Shown one piece after another: positions 10,424 to 23,540 of a DNA stretch of 64,000 bases; the stretch's first letter is position 1, and each line of letters opens with the position of its first letter. This DNA is from Toxonevra muliebris (lineage: Eukaryota; Arthropoda; Insecta; Diptera; Pallopteridae): NCBI GenBank assembly GCA_963691655.1, contig OY829326.1, positions 25,036,878-25,100,877 on the forward strand, in the 5' to 3' direction. Position numbers and translations under genes: made by a program. The notes beneath the pieces were generated by a model that saw nothing but the letters and a program-made list of their open reading frames with translations, had not been told where the DNA came from and did not search any database.

Positions 10424-12473
10424 CTTATCACATAACTTTGGTTATAAATACTAAGCAGTTGTGAACAATTTTTCAAACAAATTATAATTTCAAGAATAAT
10501 CAACTCTAATCAACACAAAATTCAGTCAAAAAGTATACAAATAGTTTGCGGATTACTCACGTGAAGGTACCTATTAAGAAGTTATATCTAGAGATACTGC
10601 TATTTTTATATGTATGTCGCTCGTTTGCTGAAAGAGTGTTATAAGCCAAAAAAAAAAAAAAAATATACTCAGTAAAGGTAACATAACAGTTATTTCTGTA
10701 CAATTAACTGTTTTTTTTTTTTTGGATTATGACAGTCTTCTAGCAAACAGCATATCACATATCCTTCATATTTGGACTCAAATTTTTTACATATTTATAA
10801 CTGAAGAAAATATAATCTTCAAATTAAAATTTTTTTAGAAATATTTTTTTTAAAAATTTACAGTAGTCCGCTATTTAACTTACAAACAAGCTCAATAAAA
10901 ACACTAAACTCTCATTCAAACCAGCATACGGAAATTAGTGGGTCCTGACATATAACAATTCACTTAGAAAAATAACTCACATCAGAAAAATTAGGACTTA
11001 GGTGTTTGTTTCACATATTTTTTACTAGCACATAATTTATAATCAAAAACAACTCACGTATGTTAATCTGTATATTAAAATGTTCTGCATTTATTTATTG
11101 GTTGTAAGAATTTTATACTCATGTCGTAAAACCATAATCCATAAAACCAGGCGTTATACATATACATAGGCATGCTCACACAAGCTTTATTCACAGCTAT
11201 TCATATAATTTAAGTGCTTGTCTTAAACTCATTTACACTCACATAATATACACTCATCTAATATATTAAGTAATAATTTTCAATTATTTCTGTGTTTACT
11301 ATCAATATCAATTTCTGCTTTTATATTTTATTTTAACTAAATCACTTTACTAGTTGATTATATTTTTACATGAGAAACATGTTTTCATTTGTTTTCTTAT
11401 TTGCATATTTTTTTCTATTTGGTGTTAATTTAATTAATTTTTTTGCTTTGATTAAATTGATATTAAATTGCTAGAAGTTTGCTTTACTTTAGAATTTTTT
11501 TTTATGTTTTGTTTTTTAGCTCATCGCTATCGAGAACGTCTTAACCAACCGAGAATGTGTTATCAACTAAAGTCTATTTGCTTCTTAAGTTTAGATATCA
11601 TCATCCTCATCATCACCAATAGCAGCAATAGCAATAGCAACAGCTGCTGTCACGAACGCTGTCGACAATGTTGCTGTTGCTGTTGTTTGTTGCCACTGCT
11701 TTGGTTTTGAACTGCTATTTGCCGCTACTGTTTCGGTTTTTTTTTTTTTGTTTGCGTTAACTGCTCGTTTTCTTTTTCATCGTCTGTTTGTTTATTTTTC
11801 TTTTCTTTTATATTTGCCGATTATTTTCGTTAATAAATAAATTTTGATATCCATGTATTTTCTTTTTTAGAACCACAAAGAACAAATAACGTAGAATTGT
11901 GGCAGTATTTGTAAGCCAACTCAAACATGCGCACATATACACACACACACACATACTTACGTATATTTGTATGCTTGTGTGTATATTTGTATGAAACACA
12001 CAGTATAAAACAAATACGGTTTAACAAGAATTTGGCGCGAATTTTTATGAATGAATTTATTTTTGATTTCGCTTCAATTCTTGCTGTTTGTTGTATTGGT
12101 TTGTCTCATTCAAACATGGTTTGCAACCTCCAACCAAAGGCGCTCGCATCATTGTTCGGTCAGTCAGTTGCTGCTATAAGTTGCGAATATGTTGTGTTGT
12201 ACATCAAACATGTTGGTAACCAACTAGTTTGTCTCAATTCTGTTTCATTATTCTATTAAATAAATTTAATTTTCGTATTTGCACAGCAAAAGGATATATG
12301 CATGCTATATGAACTACACACACAAACTTATATACGTATCCATTCTTCATAATTTACTTACCTTTTGTATTGATTCCACTACTACACAAGCAAAACTCCC
12401 CCTCGTCTGGCCAGAGGAGGAAAAAAAATCGGATAAGTACATATAAAATCGACATAGCATATTTTTGAAATTC
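10424..12473. other. No gene; simple repeats
   Basis: No supported gene. It contains an interrupted CAG/GCA-rich stretch at about 11620-11700 (opa-like, common in flies; the frame over it lacks any domain), a (CA)n tract at 11938-11953, and several poly-A or poly-T runs. Confidence 0.5.
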
Positions 12474-12600
12474 AATAGGTCTGTTTAAGTACTGCGAGTG
12501 AGTAAAAGAACGATTGAGAAAATAATTCTCGCAAAAAGACAAATAGCAAAAAAAGTACGTGAACAGAAAACAAGTAGAAACTTGCAAGTGTAAACAGCTG
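12474..12600. mobile_element. Candidate MITE, ends related to those near 15070
   Basis: The left end aataggtctgtttaa resembles the reverse complement of the right end (cttgcaagtgtaaacagctg) only loosely. The block gtagaaacttgcaag recurs at 15020-15033, where the sequence ends gtgaacagaccta, the inverse of this element's start. This suggests two members of one family (12474-12600 and about 14893-15071). Evidence is modest. Confidence 0.35.
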
Positions 12601-12670
12601 ATCGATTACACTACTCTACAAATTTACAAAAACTTTCACCACAACGAATGACGATAACATTTACTATGTA

Positions 12671-13095
12671 TACACTTTTCCTCCACTTCCTACCTTTCCT
12701 CTTGAAAATTGGGTTTTAAACCCCGTTTTTGGATAAATTGCCGATAAAAAAACCTTTGAGAAAACTATTATACTGTCTTCGGAGAAAATATTTTTTGGTA
12801 AAAATTATAGGGGGTGTTAGAACATTTGAATGACCTACGAGGTACACTTTTTTCAGAATAACGCAAAAATTTAATTTTTGCATTGGAACCAAGCCACTCA
12901 CACTACGTAAGTAAATAATGGAATAGATTGTTGTTGTAATTACATTAGGCTCCTTTGTGGAGCCAACAAAATTAAAAAAAAAAAAAAAACTATTTAATTA
13001 TTATAAAAAAAAAAAATTGTTGGCTCCACATGGGATTGAACCACGGGTCTATGAGCCATTTATCGAGAAAATGTAAGAAGTGGAGGAAAAGTGTA
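12671..13095. mobile_element. 425-bp MITE, 19-bp perfect ends, TA duplication
   Basis: 12671-12689 (tacacttttcctccacttc) is the exact reverse complement of 13077-13095, and both ends are flanked by TA (12669-12670 and 13096-13097), as for Tc1/mariner-type elements. It is non-coding. Inside is a second hairpin, gtggagccaacaa at about 12957-12970 against ttgttggctccac near 13018, separated by A-rich DNA, and a tRNA-like segment. Confidence 0.75.
13019..13056 (-). repeat. tRNA 3'-half-like segment
   Basis: On the minus strand a T-arm-like gtggttcaatccc is followed by an acceptor-like tggagcca, and the segment starts tggctca. No D-arm or anticodon arm can be fitted upstream, so it is a tRNA-derived fragment carried in the MITE and not a tRNA gene. 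Confidence 0.4.
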
Positions 13096-13910
13096 TAGAT
13101 AAAAATTGTTTATCTCTTTGTGCTTAATAACTTTCCCTCAGACATCAAATTCGTATCTGTTGAAATAAAGAAATTTCTTCATAGCCCCCGACTTCTGGTT
13201 CATATTCTGGGAGAACTAGATATGATGGGAAAAAGCTGACTACGCAGTCGTGATCAGCGACTCTAAATTATTATAAAACTAAGAAATAAAATTTTATTAT
13301 ACTGTGTTTCTTTATTTGATTAAAATAAAGCTGTTTTAAAAGAAAAAATATTTTTTGTATTGATGTTAAAAAAAATTCTATAGCATCGTAAATTATTTCT
13401 TTTCCATGGACGTATATATATGCTTAAAATTTTTGTTATAAAATTTTCTATAAGATAAAAAGGATAAATTTTTGTCACCCATATAATTATTTTGAGATAT
13501 AAGGCTTCAAAATTGAGGTTTGTTAAAAAAAAAAACGATCACTTTTCGATCATAACAGCAATATTACTGTTACTAACTAAAACTTTTTATACCTCAAAAT
13601 TTTTGTCTGACACTCATCTAAAATATACAAAGGTATTTATGTGAAGTATGTGCTCTCAACAGTTTTAAAATTTGCCATTTACATGGAAAATTGGGGCCAA
13701 TCGAAAAAAATCTTTAGGATATTCGGATTCTACGGAAAATTTTACTATAGAAAATATTATCGTCGCTCGTTGTGGAAAATCTTGTTGAGTAGTGTTATTT
13801 TGGCATATAATTTTTAACGGAACAAAATATTGTGCGATTGTGATTCTTGTAAATTAGATAAAAATATTAAAATGGAATCATCACAAACTGAAATGCAGTG
13901 CGCTTCAAAA
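13096..13910. other. No gene recognised
   Basis: AT-rich sequence with no supported feature. Confidence 0.5.
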
Positions 13911-14137
13911 GACGCTGGTCCATAGAGTCCATTGTGTGCATGAGAGCGAACTATACAACTGACAACTAAGATAAAATATATGAAATCTTATGTGGTGTGC
14001 CCCATACACAACGCATACGTTGAAATAACACAAGAAGCTGAGCAACCTATGCATTGGGTCACCTCTTTCCTTCTCTTACTTCGTGTCAGTTGTATACTTT
14101 GCTCACACGTACACAACGGACTCTAAATGCCAGCATC
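13911..14137. mobile_element. 227-bp MITE with 54-bp inverted repeats
   Basis: 13911-13964 (gacgctggtcc, agagtccattgtgtgcat, ctatacaactgaca) is the imperfect reverse complement of 14084-14137, with most positions matching over 54 bp. The loop of about 120 bp is non-coding. The flanking cttcaaaa / ctaaagg sequence may extend the arms slightly. Superfamily unknown. Confidence 0.7.
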
Positions 14138-14140
14138 TAA

Positions 14141-14830
14141 AGGCGATCTTACACGATCAATGTTTGGCTGTCAAACAATGAAATTGTAGTTGCTTTGAAA
14201 AATGAACACTGAGCAAAAGAGAGGACGAACACATTTCACTTCAAATTTTTTTGCTGATGGATAAAACCTGCATCACTTCAAATAAAATAGGGTTGCCGAA
14301 GATACACTGTTGTATTTTACTGGAAAATACCAATATTTTATGGAAAATAGTACACTTTTTACTAATTTATAAATACATTTTTTGCCTTTGCCACCCTTTG
14401 CGCTGTTTGGTTTTTGTTTGGTTGTAAAACTGCTGTTTAAAAAATTATTTAGTAATTATTATAAAAACATTGTAAATCAATGGCCAAGTAACAAAATTAT
14501 TAGTTCGCAAATTTTAAAGATTGTTTTTCTGCCTTTTTCATATATAAATGCAATATTTTTTGTATGGTTTGTTGATATTTCCACCAACATTATCTTATAT
14601 TGTCATTATAATTATTTTCCATCCAATTCCATTCCAATTGCTGAATTTTCACTCACTCTAAAATACAATTAAATACTTTTTGGTTGGAAAAACATGGTTG
14701 CAGATAAAAGTGTTAAAAAATAACATTCAGCACAAAACTGTTAGTGTAACAGGGCATCAAACAAAACAATGAAAAGAGAGGAAAAACAGAAAACATTGAC
14801 AGCAAAACATTGACCGTGTAACATCAGCCT
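14141..14830. mobile_element. 690-bp non-autonomous DNA transposon
   Basis: 14141-14174 (aggcgatcttacacgatcaa then tgtttggctgtcaa) pairs with 14796-14830 in inverted orientation with about five differences. The interior has only a chance frame (14382-14672) without motifs. It lies three bases from the preceding MITE. No convincing target duplication was found. Confidence 0.65.
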
Positions 14831-17744
14831 AAAAAATCATAACAAATTTACTAAAATTGATAAAACACAGTTCTTGTTGACGTTTAGATAATTGACAGTT
14901 CTGCTGCTGAAAATTCTTGCAAGTAAAAATTTTACTAGTAGAAATTTGCAGCTCCTTTTTCCCCAGTAACTTTTTTACGCTCTCATTTATCTCTCTTCCT
15001 GCAAGTTTTTCGTGGACGAGTAGAAACTTGCAATAATTTTTAATAACTCTTTGTATGTGAACAGACCTAATACCTCACGTTGTCTGTTTGTTCTTCATAC
15101 GATTTTATATTTTGAATCCAATCCCTATTAAAATCACAAGGTAGATATGAAGAGTTTTAGGCAAGTGGGTGTGCCACTAGAGTGGCTCTTAAAACTGAAA
15201 TTGAGAAATAAATTGAACGCACCTCCTAGAAAGATGACAATGGTCAAAAAATTAAATCCGAAATATCACAAAAATCGGATAAGACTGAACGTTTGTTGTC
15301 AATGCCATGCCATAGAAAAAATGTGGGTGATATTGGAACAGAGAAAGCGTATTTCAATATTAAGATGTAGTGCGAAAGTATATATTATTTGTCAATGATA
15401 TTTTACGCGAAAAATATGCGTTGTCTTGATTTCGTGGGCATAACACTATAGTAAATAAAATAGTAAAACTATGTAAATATGTTAGTGAAAGCGGGATTTT
15501 AGTGGTGCTCTTTGGGAGAATATGGTTGTTTTGGACAATTGGACTTGACTAATCAGTTAATTAATTAAAATTAGTTAATTACACTTTACTCTTTTTATAA
15601 CAATGAAAACTTGGAGCTTATTACTTACGCTCTTTCGTCTTCATTGATTTAAACCAGAAAACGGAAATCAGGCTTTCGTATGGCAATGAGCTCTACCCAT
15701 TTACATGTATTGCATTCTAAAATTCAAAATAAATTGTTGCTGTGATGTATGAATATAAACCACAAACTATGAATTATACATAGTTTTCTGAGAATAGATT
15801 TTAATGAACATAATTAATTCGGTGAAAACTGGAATATGAAATTTCGCAAAACGTAAGACAAAGAGGTTTCTTTGACAGAATTAATTGTACATCAATAATT
15901 CTGTTATCAAGCATTACACATTGATGAAGTTACAAATTGAAATGATTTTCATTTGAAGGCAATTGGCAATAGTTTTTGCAATTGAAAACTTTTGTATCCA
16001 TAAGTTTGAACATAATTGAATACAAGATCAAAGCTAATGAATTACTAAGAAATTATTTTTATTGTGTTCAGTTATTGGTAAATAAATGACTGTAGACTTG
16101 CTAAATTTTGAAGGAGTCTAATTTCTTTGAATATGTTATTATTGGCATAACTTTTATTTGAAATTGCTTGTATACACTTTGTTTTCAGCAGCTTTCAGTT
16201 GTTCAAAAATTATGCAGTTGCCTTTTTGTTCAGGTAATGTAAAAGTAGCTGAGGAAAAGATAGACAAATTGGAAATGTATGCAAAAAGGTAGGTAAAACG
16301 GTTGTTTTAAATTACAATATGGAATCGCAAGTAGTTCTTAAGAGCTGTTGTGCTCATTACATTTTGAACTAAATTGCATGCTTGAAGTTTAGCTATCAAT
16401 GCAGGTTGCTTAAATTAGCCTTGAAATTTAGACAGAAATTGTTCAAAAAACTAAATATCATATGTTTTTATAGTCAAATGACTCAGGCTACAAGCCTAGG
16501 TCTAAAGAAAAGCAAGAAAAAAATTAAGTACTTTAAAACCCTGAACTCAAGTCTTTTTTCACGCAATTTCTAAACAAAATGTTTTACAATCTGTACATTG
16601 AATAAAATATTCAATCATATGGGAATGCCTAAATAATACGGGCATTAACCTGTTTAAATCTTGGAGCTTGATTTTACTTGCTCCCGAAGATGGAGCAACG
16701 TTGCGTATGAGTGACTTTTAATTCATTTGTATTTACTATACAATGCGAAAAAATTTCCTTTAACTTTTTGTTATAATGGAAACTATAAGGCCACCTTCTG
16801 GTCTAGACTTTTCAAAATATTAATTTTTTGTCGTATCGATATTTCCAGTATTTCGACTTCTACAGCCTATTTAGCAGGCGAGCGCAGAAGTAGGTAAAAG
16901 GGCCGACCGAAGTGTAAACTCATTTATCTCGAAACTATATTTTTCTGCACGGTGGGAGACAAAAACAAAAACCACTCGACCAATTCGTCTCAAATTATAC
17001 TATATTATTCAGTAAACCAGTGCTTATCGCAGAAACTAAAAAAAAATCTTTCTACGTTGAATACTTCTTATTCTTTACATACAAAAAGTAATGAAAAAAC
17101 GGTCCCACCAGCAAGATCCGTGCTTTTGAAGAGGGCAACTGTATCACCAATTTTAGTTACTTAAAAATATATATATATTTTTTTTTACAATTTTTGTATA
17201 TTGTTAAAGTAATAAAATATATCTACAAAGTTTAAATACTATTGCTCATTGTTTTATTGAAAAAAAAACCTAAAAAGTCGTCAAGTTAAGGGCGCTTTTG
17301 GTCTGGTCCCCTTAAATTTCAAGAAAAGCAATTCCGTAAAATTTTAAATTACACCAAAATGAAAAACTGGTTGGCAGTTTCTAAAATTTTAACACCGCTA
17401 GTATATTATTAATGTTATATATAAATCACGTAAGGGTTTTTCCAATGAAATTCATATATAAACTAATTTAATTTATGGATTGGTTGCGATGACATTCAAA
17501 TAGCAAATAATTTACCATTTTCAATTACACAACAAGGTCAATGTGGTAAATGTTTCGATAAGGTATGCGGTTATTGCATTGCTGCAAAATAGCACACATT
17601 TAATATAATAACAACAGGAACTACATACATAAACATAGAATGTCAAGCCACAAATTCCTCAAAAATCTCAAATTTCCAGTAAAAGGGCAAAAAATTGTTG
17701 AAACTCTATTGAATATATTAATTTTGTGTGCGAGTTTAGCATTT
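14831..17744. other. No gene recognised
   Basis: Frames at 15147-15398, 16382-16573 and 16952-17164 lack recognisable domains and neighbouring exons. About 14893-15071 may be a MITE related to 12474-12600. Two similar ggccaccttctggtctagac / gggcgcttttggtctggtcc segments at 16791 and 17290 hint at a decayed repeat. Otherwise plain AT-rich DNA. Confidence 0.45.
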
Positions 17745-17825
17745 CAACTAACAGGTAAATCACGATAACAAGATATATATAACATCAACAGTAACAGCAT
17801 CATTACAGGAAACGACTATGTAATA
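17745..17825. repeat. Dispersed repeat fragment, copy A
   Basis: It shares tttcaactaacaggtaaatc and a caagatatatataaca block, in the same order, with 20950-21050. Family unknown. Confidence 0.6.
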
Positions 17826-20800
17826 AAAATCTTCGAACGGAGAGTGAAATTTTAAACGGAAATAAGCGGAAAATTTGCATGTTCGGTTGAAAACGGAACC
17901 AAAATTCTAAAAATGCACAATGATTATTTGAATTAATGGATAAATAAATTAATGGATAAATAAATGAAGGAAATAATAAATAAGTGTGTGACTTAATGAA
18001 TAAATACATGCAAAAACGAATAAATGAAAAATAAACGACTGAATGATTGACTGTTTACACAAATAATCGAATTATTGATTGAGTTGAGAGTAAATGAGAA
18101 ATACATATTTATTAAAAGATATTAAATTACTGATTAATTCAGTGACAATGTCAACCGAAAAAGAAAGTGTCCTTTAACCATGATAGCAATAGTGGTGATG
18201 GTAGCAGCGATATCGGCAACAATGAACGATAGCCTGTGTTATTGAAATATAAATTATTAAAATAAGGCAAAAGAAAAAAAGAAGGGAGCATACGGAAAAC
18301 GAAAACAAAGCAGCAGCATAAAAAATGAACAAGGTGAAGAATAATTAAAATGAATAATGCTTGAATATAAATTGTGTTTCGTTGAGTGTATCAATAAATC
18401 TTGATGAGTAATTGCTGATACTTTGTAAGAAAAGGTAAGAAAAGAAAATCGAAAATCAAAAACTTCTTTTACTTTTACTCCTTACATTAAAAATGCTAAT
18501 TATGAAGTTTTTGTTTTATAAGAAATATGGCTTGTCTGTTGGCCTTTCAACAGTAATTAATTTAAATTTTTTGAATAAATTCCTTAACAATCAAAATATT
18601 GAATGATATTCAAAAACAGCAGTAGTTAAGTTATAATAATTGAGCGAGAAAGCAAAAGTAATGACATAAACAGTAAAACAGTATGTTGGTTCTTCTGTGA
18701 ATATCCAAAGGGCCAAAATGGTAAATGAATGCCACGAATATTTTTATATGATATAAATGAAAAATCTTTAGATCAAACATTTTTAGGGATTTTTAGTACT
18801 AAGTAGCATATACTCTCTTATTTTCAGAGGTGATAGTCATGCAATGACTTAAGACTTATGATGATTCGAGCATAAACTAAATGCACTCGGGAACTTTTTT
18901 GAAAATTTATCGATTTCTAAAAGTAAAGGTATGTATAAGTATTATATCATCTTTGTATATTAGAAATTGACTTAAGGAATGTTTACAGGAACTACTATGA
19001 AAGAAGAACATTGACTAAAATAAACATTTACTTTAAAGATATCACAAAATGTAGTTAGTATTTGGGTCAAAAATATAAATTAATTCTCAACTTTGTGCAA
19101 TATGTAGTAAACTCATTCAAAGACTTTTGGAAATGGAACGATATACATATACTAGAACAATGGGGTGAAATAATAAAAATTCACCACAAAAAAGGATGAA
19201 AATTTCGAAAAAAAAAGTTTTTACCGGACTTTGTCGCTATGACGTGTTTGCTCGGTTAATAATCGTAAGTTTAATCAACAAATTTGGACGTCCCAGGCAA
19301 GTTGTCTGGCCTCCCGGTCTAATGGACAGCTTTGAATAAGGCAGAATTTTATATGAACATAAAAGTCCAAAGAATTATTTCTGTGTGCACCAATGGCGTA
19401 TTTACTATGAAGTAGTAGCTGTATCAAATCTTTGACCACCAGTCTTTATTTTCTATCTCTTGACATTTAAAGCAAATAATAAAACAGCCTGGACTAACAT
19501 GGGGCAAAATTCTATATTTTATTTTTTATAATTAGTTTCCCTCCAATCTTTATTAATGCTCAGTAGCCCCCAGCAAAAATTGAATATATTAATCCTCTAA
19601 ATTTCTCGTTAAAGGACTTTTCTTCCTTTTCTATTATTTCTTAGATCCTCATTTTGATAGAAATTTTTGCTTAGAAAGATACATAAAAAATATAGCATAA
19701 ATTGAACCACCCACACTAATTACTACAATAGGCCCAAAATAAAAAAAACTAAGTCAAAAGTTTGGTACCAAATGTGTCATCCCTATTTCCTATCCCTAGA
19801 ATAAGCTTTTCAAAAGTATAGTATTTTTTGTTTTATTATAACCGTACCCTTTAAGAATAGCTTCAAAAGAGAGAACATTTTATTAGTTAAATCTTGCAGT
19901 GTGAGCAGGTTGTAGGTGAAGTGCAAGTTTAAAAAATTAAAAGAAATGTAAATCAATTTTGTATTGAAACAAATCAAAATGAATATTGAAAAAAAGGTAT
20001 TAGCTTAATTTTTAAATAATTTTGATGTTTGTAACTTGTTGTTTACTTTTTATAAAATTAATGTTGTGCCAATACCTTTTTTAGTATTCAAAGCAGGCTT
20101 GTTGTTTCTGCTGTGCCACTGAACATTTTGTGCGGTGTTTTTATTCTGTTTCAACTAATATTTAATTATTCGTGGAAGAGGGTGGTATGAAGTGGTAGAG
20201 GATGAGTGTGTAGGTGCTCAACCACGCCCATTTCATCATATAATAATTTTCACATTGGTCTAAAGTCGTAACCAAACTTTCACTTTTCTATCTCAACTGG
20301 AAGTATTTTTGGCCGCTGACTTCATACAAGTCCGACCACTGTGCACCCTAAGAAAAAAAGCAACATAGTTCATTTTACAATGATTTGTACAGTGTTTTGT
20401 ATTTGTTTTTTAATAAACTGAACTTATTTTGCCATATTTCCATTTCAGTGCTTTGGTCGTAAATCTGAAATTTCAGTTTTCATATAATAGTAGCTAGAAC
20501 ACACCGGTCGACGCCGAACGAAAAATAAACTCCTCAAAAATTGCGTTTAGAGTCCTTCAAAAGTACTGTCTTTTAGTTATTAATAAAAAAAAATAAAAGC
20601 AACAATTTTTTTTTTTATATTTACTTATAATGGAAGTTTTATTTCAGTTTAAAAAATTTGTAATTGCATAAGCTTGTGAAAAGTAATTGAGGTTGTAATA
20701 AGTTCACAATTTTTTACCAGTACTAAGCCAAACCTCTTTTACGGACTTTGAATGCTTGTAGAATGCTTTTCCATATCTAGGCTAAAGTTTTTTTTATAAA

Positions 20801-20947
20801 TATATTAGTTGGATATCTACTAACAAAAAACAACTATTCAGCTCATGAACAAAATGATTATTTCCACTCCCAAACCACTGTGCCTTATACCATTGGAAAA
20901 TAAGTGAAAAGACTGGGTTGCCCATTTAGGAATCATTGCAAGAATAT
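17826..20947. other. No gene recognised
   Basis: About 3 kb without a supported gene. A series of taaatgaa-like short motifs lies at 17935-18115. No TE domain was recognised. Confidence 0.5.
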
Positions 20948-21050
20948 TGTATTTTAACTAACAGGCATAGGGAGAAAATCACAATTATAAGATATATATA
21001 TAACACAAACAGCAATATAATCATTATAGCGAACGACATTGTCATATTGA
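20948..21050. repeat. Dispersed repeat fragment, copy B
   Basis: Direct-orientation relative of 17745-17825 (attttaactaacaggc, then ataagatatatatataaca). It lies just upstream of another dispersed repeat at 21140. Confidence 0.6.
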
Positions 21051-21139
21051 TGCAACTTCTATGTAATTTATATTAACTTCTAGTATTTGATAGCGACCCA
21101 GATTTATTTTACAACTTTTAAGTGCAGGACACGAATTTG

Positions 21140-21450
21140 GGAAAATTTTAATTTTTCCTTGCAATTCCATCTATAAAGCGCCATCTACAGAACGGCCGAT
21201 TGTGTTGAAATTTTGAGTACCAGTATTGGACCAATGAACTTATTTTTGACCTGTAGTTTGATATAAAAAATATGACAAAGAGGGCTCCAGAACAAAAGTT
21301 AGTAAAGATTTCATGAAACTACAAATGCAGGAAAAATGCGTTTAAAGAAAAAACGCTGACATACAGTGCTTGCCCCCTCTTCACAAAAATCGCTGTCATT
21401 ATGAGGGTTACAAAATCGATCCACTCAATTTTATCTGCATGGCAAGCAGG
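21140..21450. repeat. Dispersed repeat, copy A
   Basis: Similar in the same orientation to 52715-52985. Shared blocks include ccgattgtgttgaaattttg, tatttttgacct and aaatcgatccactca, in the same order. It is non-coding and the ends were not determined. Confidence 0.65.
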
Positions 21451-23287
21451 GAAGCAAGAAACAACAATGCAACAAACAAACAACAAGCAAGCTAAAAAAT
21501 GATTGTAAAATCTCGTATATAAAACTCGGCGCATGGATTTTTTCTTTTTCGCTTAAAGATGGACAAAACTACATATCAGTGGTGCTTAGTTCAGTATGCA
21601 TATTAGATAAATATACACAATTGACATAGACATTATAATAATCAGTCATCTGAAAAACTATAAATTTCATTAAAAAGTAAATTTCAGCAACCCTTTCACT
21701 AACATAACTCACACCCCTTCATTAGTTAAGTCACAAAAAATTTCGTTTATATTTCTTACTAACGCTTTGTTCATTTTCATTCATTGAAAACCCCTAGCTT
21801 AACAATTGTCAACATTGTGCGCTTTCACTCTTTTGACACAAAGTAAACCGAAATGACTTTATTTCATTTGAGAAAGAAAATAAAAACCTACACTTGCATT
21901 TATCTTTTACTTCCAGCTCATAAACTCTCTATGTTATATACAAGAAGATGCAGAAATACTCTTGGATACGGCATACGGACATGTTTCGCTAGTGAATTAC
22001 AGTTTTGTCATCACTGCCTTTCAGGAGCAAACAAAAATCCAAAGCATATCAAAAAACACGCAGAAAAAGTCATTTCTGCTTTTGTGTGTCTAAGGAAATT
22101 GTGTTATGGTAATACTTAAACCAAAGCAAAACCAATCGGCAAAAAAAAAACACACCAAAGAGACTTTTGTGTACTTTTATTTCCCATTCTTTACCTTTTG
22201 AATTTAAATAAAAAAATCAACATTACAAAAAAAAAAGTAAAAATAAAAACATAAATAAATTTTGTATGTATGAGAAGTAGCGCTAATGAGACGTAAAAGT
22301 GAATTTAGCGCTAAGTGGCAGACGTGGACATACATACAACGCTAAAGTTTTTCTGCCTCCATTTATTGATTTTTAATTTTATGTTTGAAATAAAAAATTT
22401 ACTGTCATTTAGATAGGCAAACACGTAGGTACCTATATTTTTATGAGAATACTTATTTTATTGAGTTTTGAGCCTTACAGGTTTAATGAATAATACATTT
22501 TAAGTATACCGTAAACACAGGTAGGAACTTATATAAAAATATGTACAAAAAAATGCCTTAATTTTATATTCATGTTAAAATATAAACAAAATTTTGGTTC
22601 TTTTTCTTGTTTTTTTTTTAATACTTAAAAAATTCTTAGCCTTCTTTGTATTGCCCAACACGGTTTGGTTTTAATGATTAAAAGTTGTCGAGTTACGGCG
22701 CATTTAATGAGATTCATGAAATAACAAAGTAAATTTGCTTTGTTTTTGAGGAAGCTTGCATTAGTATGCAATTTTTGTTGTACGCGTATTATGTTCAAGA
22801 TTTCAATTGAGCTTTAATAAGCAAAAAAAAAAAAAATAAAAATGTTATTTCTCCTTTTCTAGTAATCTATATCCAATGGAAATTCTTAATTGTTTATGCA
22901 TAAAATTAGTAGTACTCTTGAATCTTATTTGAAAATATTTTTTAATTATGAATTCACTTGTTTAAAATGGAAATTTTTGTATACTCGTACATATTTTAAG
23001 ATTATGTAATGAAGACTCCCCGCTGTCCAAAATTGGTTAAGGTATTTTAGAGCATGTTTAGGTTCAAACGAAAGCTTATTATCTCTAGTTTCGAATGCAA
23101 TAAAGCCTTTTTTGATTTTACATGATGGCGGACCAATATGGCGACTGCAAGCTCACCACCTCACCATAAAATAATAGTTTTATCAAAAAAGTTCCAAAAA
23201 GTCTGTTTTTCGGGTCTCACGCCTACCCAAGTCATCAAAAAACTTCCCAAAAATTTTATTCTTCATTATTAATTTTGTTTTCACTCT
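21451..23287. other. No gene recognised
   Basis: The 88-codon frame at 21853-22119 has several Cys and Lys but no domain I recognise and no flanking coding signal. A short palindrome tagcgctaa / ttagcgcta lies at 22278-22314. The stretch 23010-23270, with atggcggaccaatatggcga, reads like a dispersed repeat but has no second copy here. Confidence 0.45.
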
Positions 23288-23540
23288 AATAAATTCTCAA
23301 GTGGCCAGCCCAAAATCCATATCTAAACCATATAGAAAATCTATAGAGTATTTTAAAAAAGGTTCGTGGCAGCGCCAAAACCTTCAAATAAGGCTTCCTT
23401 ATGGGCTATCATTCAGGAAGAATAGAATAAAATCACAGCTGCATAATGCTTCGGTACTAGTCCGAAGAGATGTACAGAAATTATCAGGCAAAAATGGTTT
23501 CCATAAAGTACCAACAGTACTAAAGGTAAAATTTCAATTC
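23288..23540 (+). pseudogene. Tc1-like transposase C-terminal relic
   Basis: The plus strand encodes, with in-frame stops and shifts, WPAQNPYLNHIENL, then ILKKVRGSAKTFK, then a tail ending MYRNYQAK. This is the end of a Tc1 transposase, where WPxQSPDLNPIE carries the third catalytic acidic residue (Glu kept here as HIENL). The upstream catalytic Asp pair and the DNA-binding domain are absent. The following AT-rich 3' flank (tgaccgcaaattacacc at about 23605, tgtccgcaagtctacc at about 23801) may hold terminal sequences, but no inverted pair was established. Confidence 0.65.

Noticed and set aside
11468..11710. 80-codon frame over the CAG/GCA stretch as a transcription-factor exon
   Set aside because: The repeat is short and interrupted, frames on both sides close, and no adjoining domain is found.
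20948..21450. One continuous repeat linking the 17.7/21.0-kb and 21.1/52.7-kb families
   Set aside because: The partner loci at 17.7 and 52.7 kb each match only their own half, so these are two separate families lying side by side.
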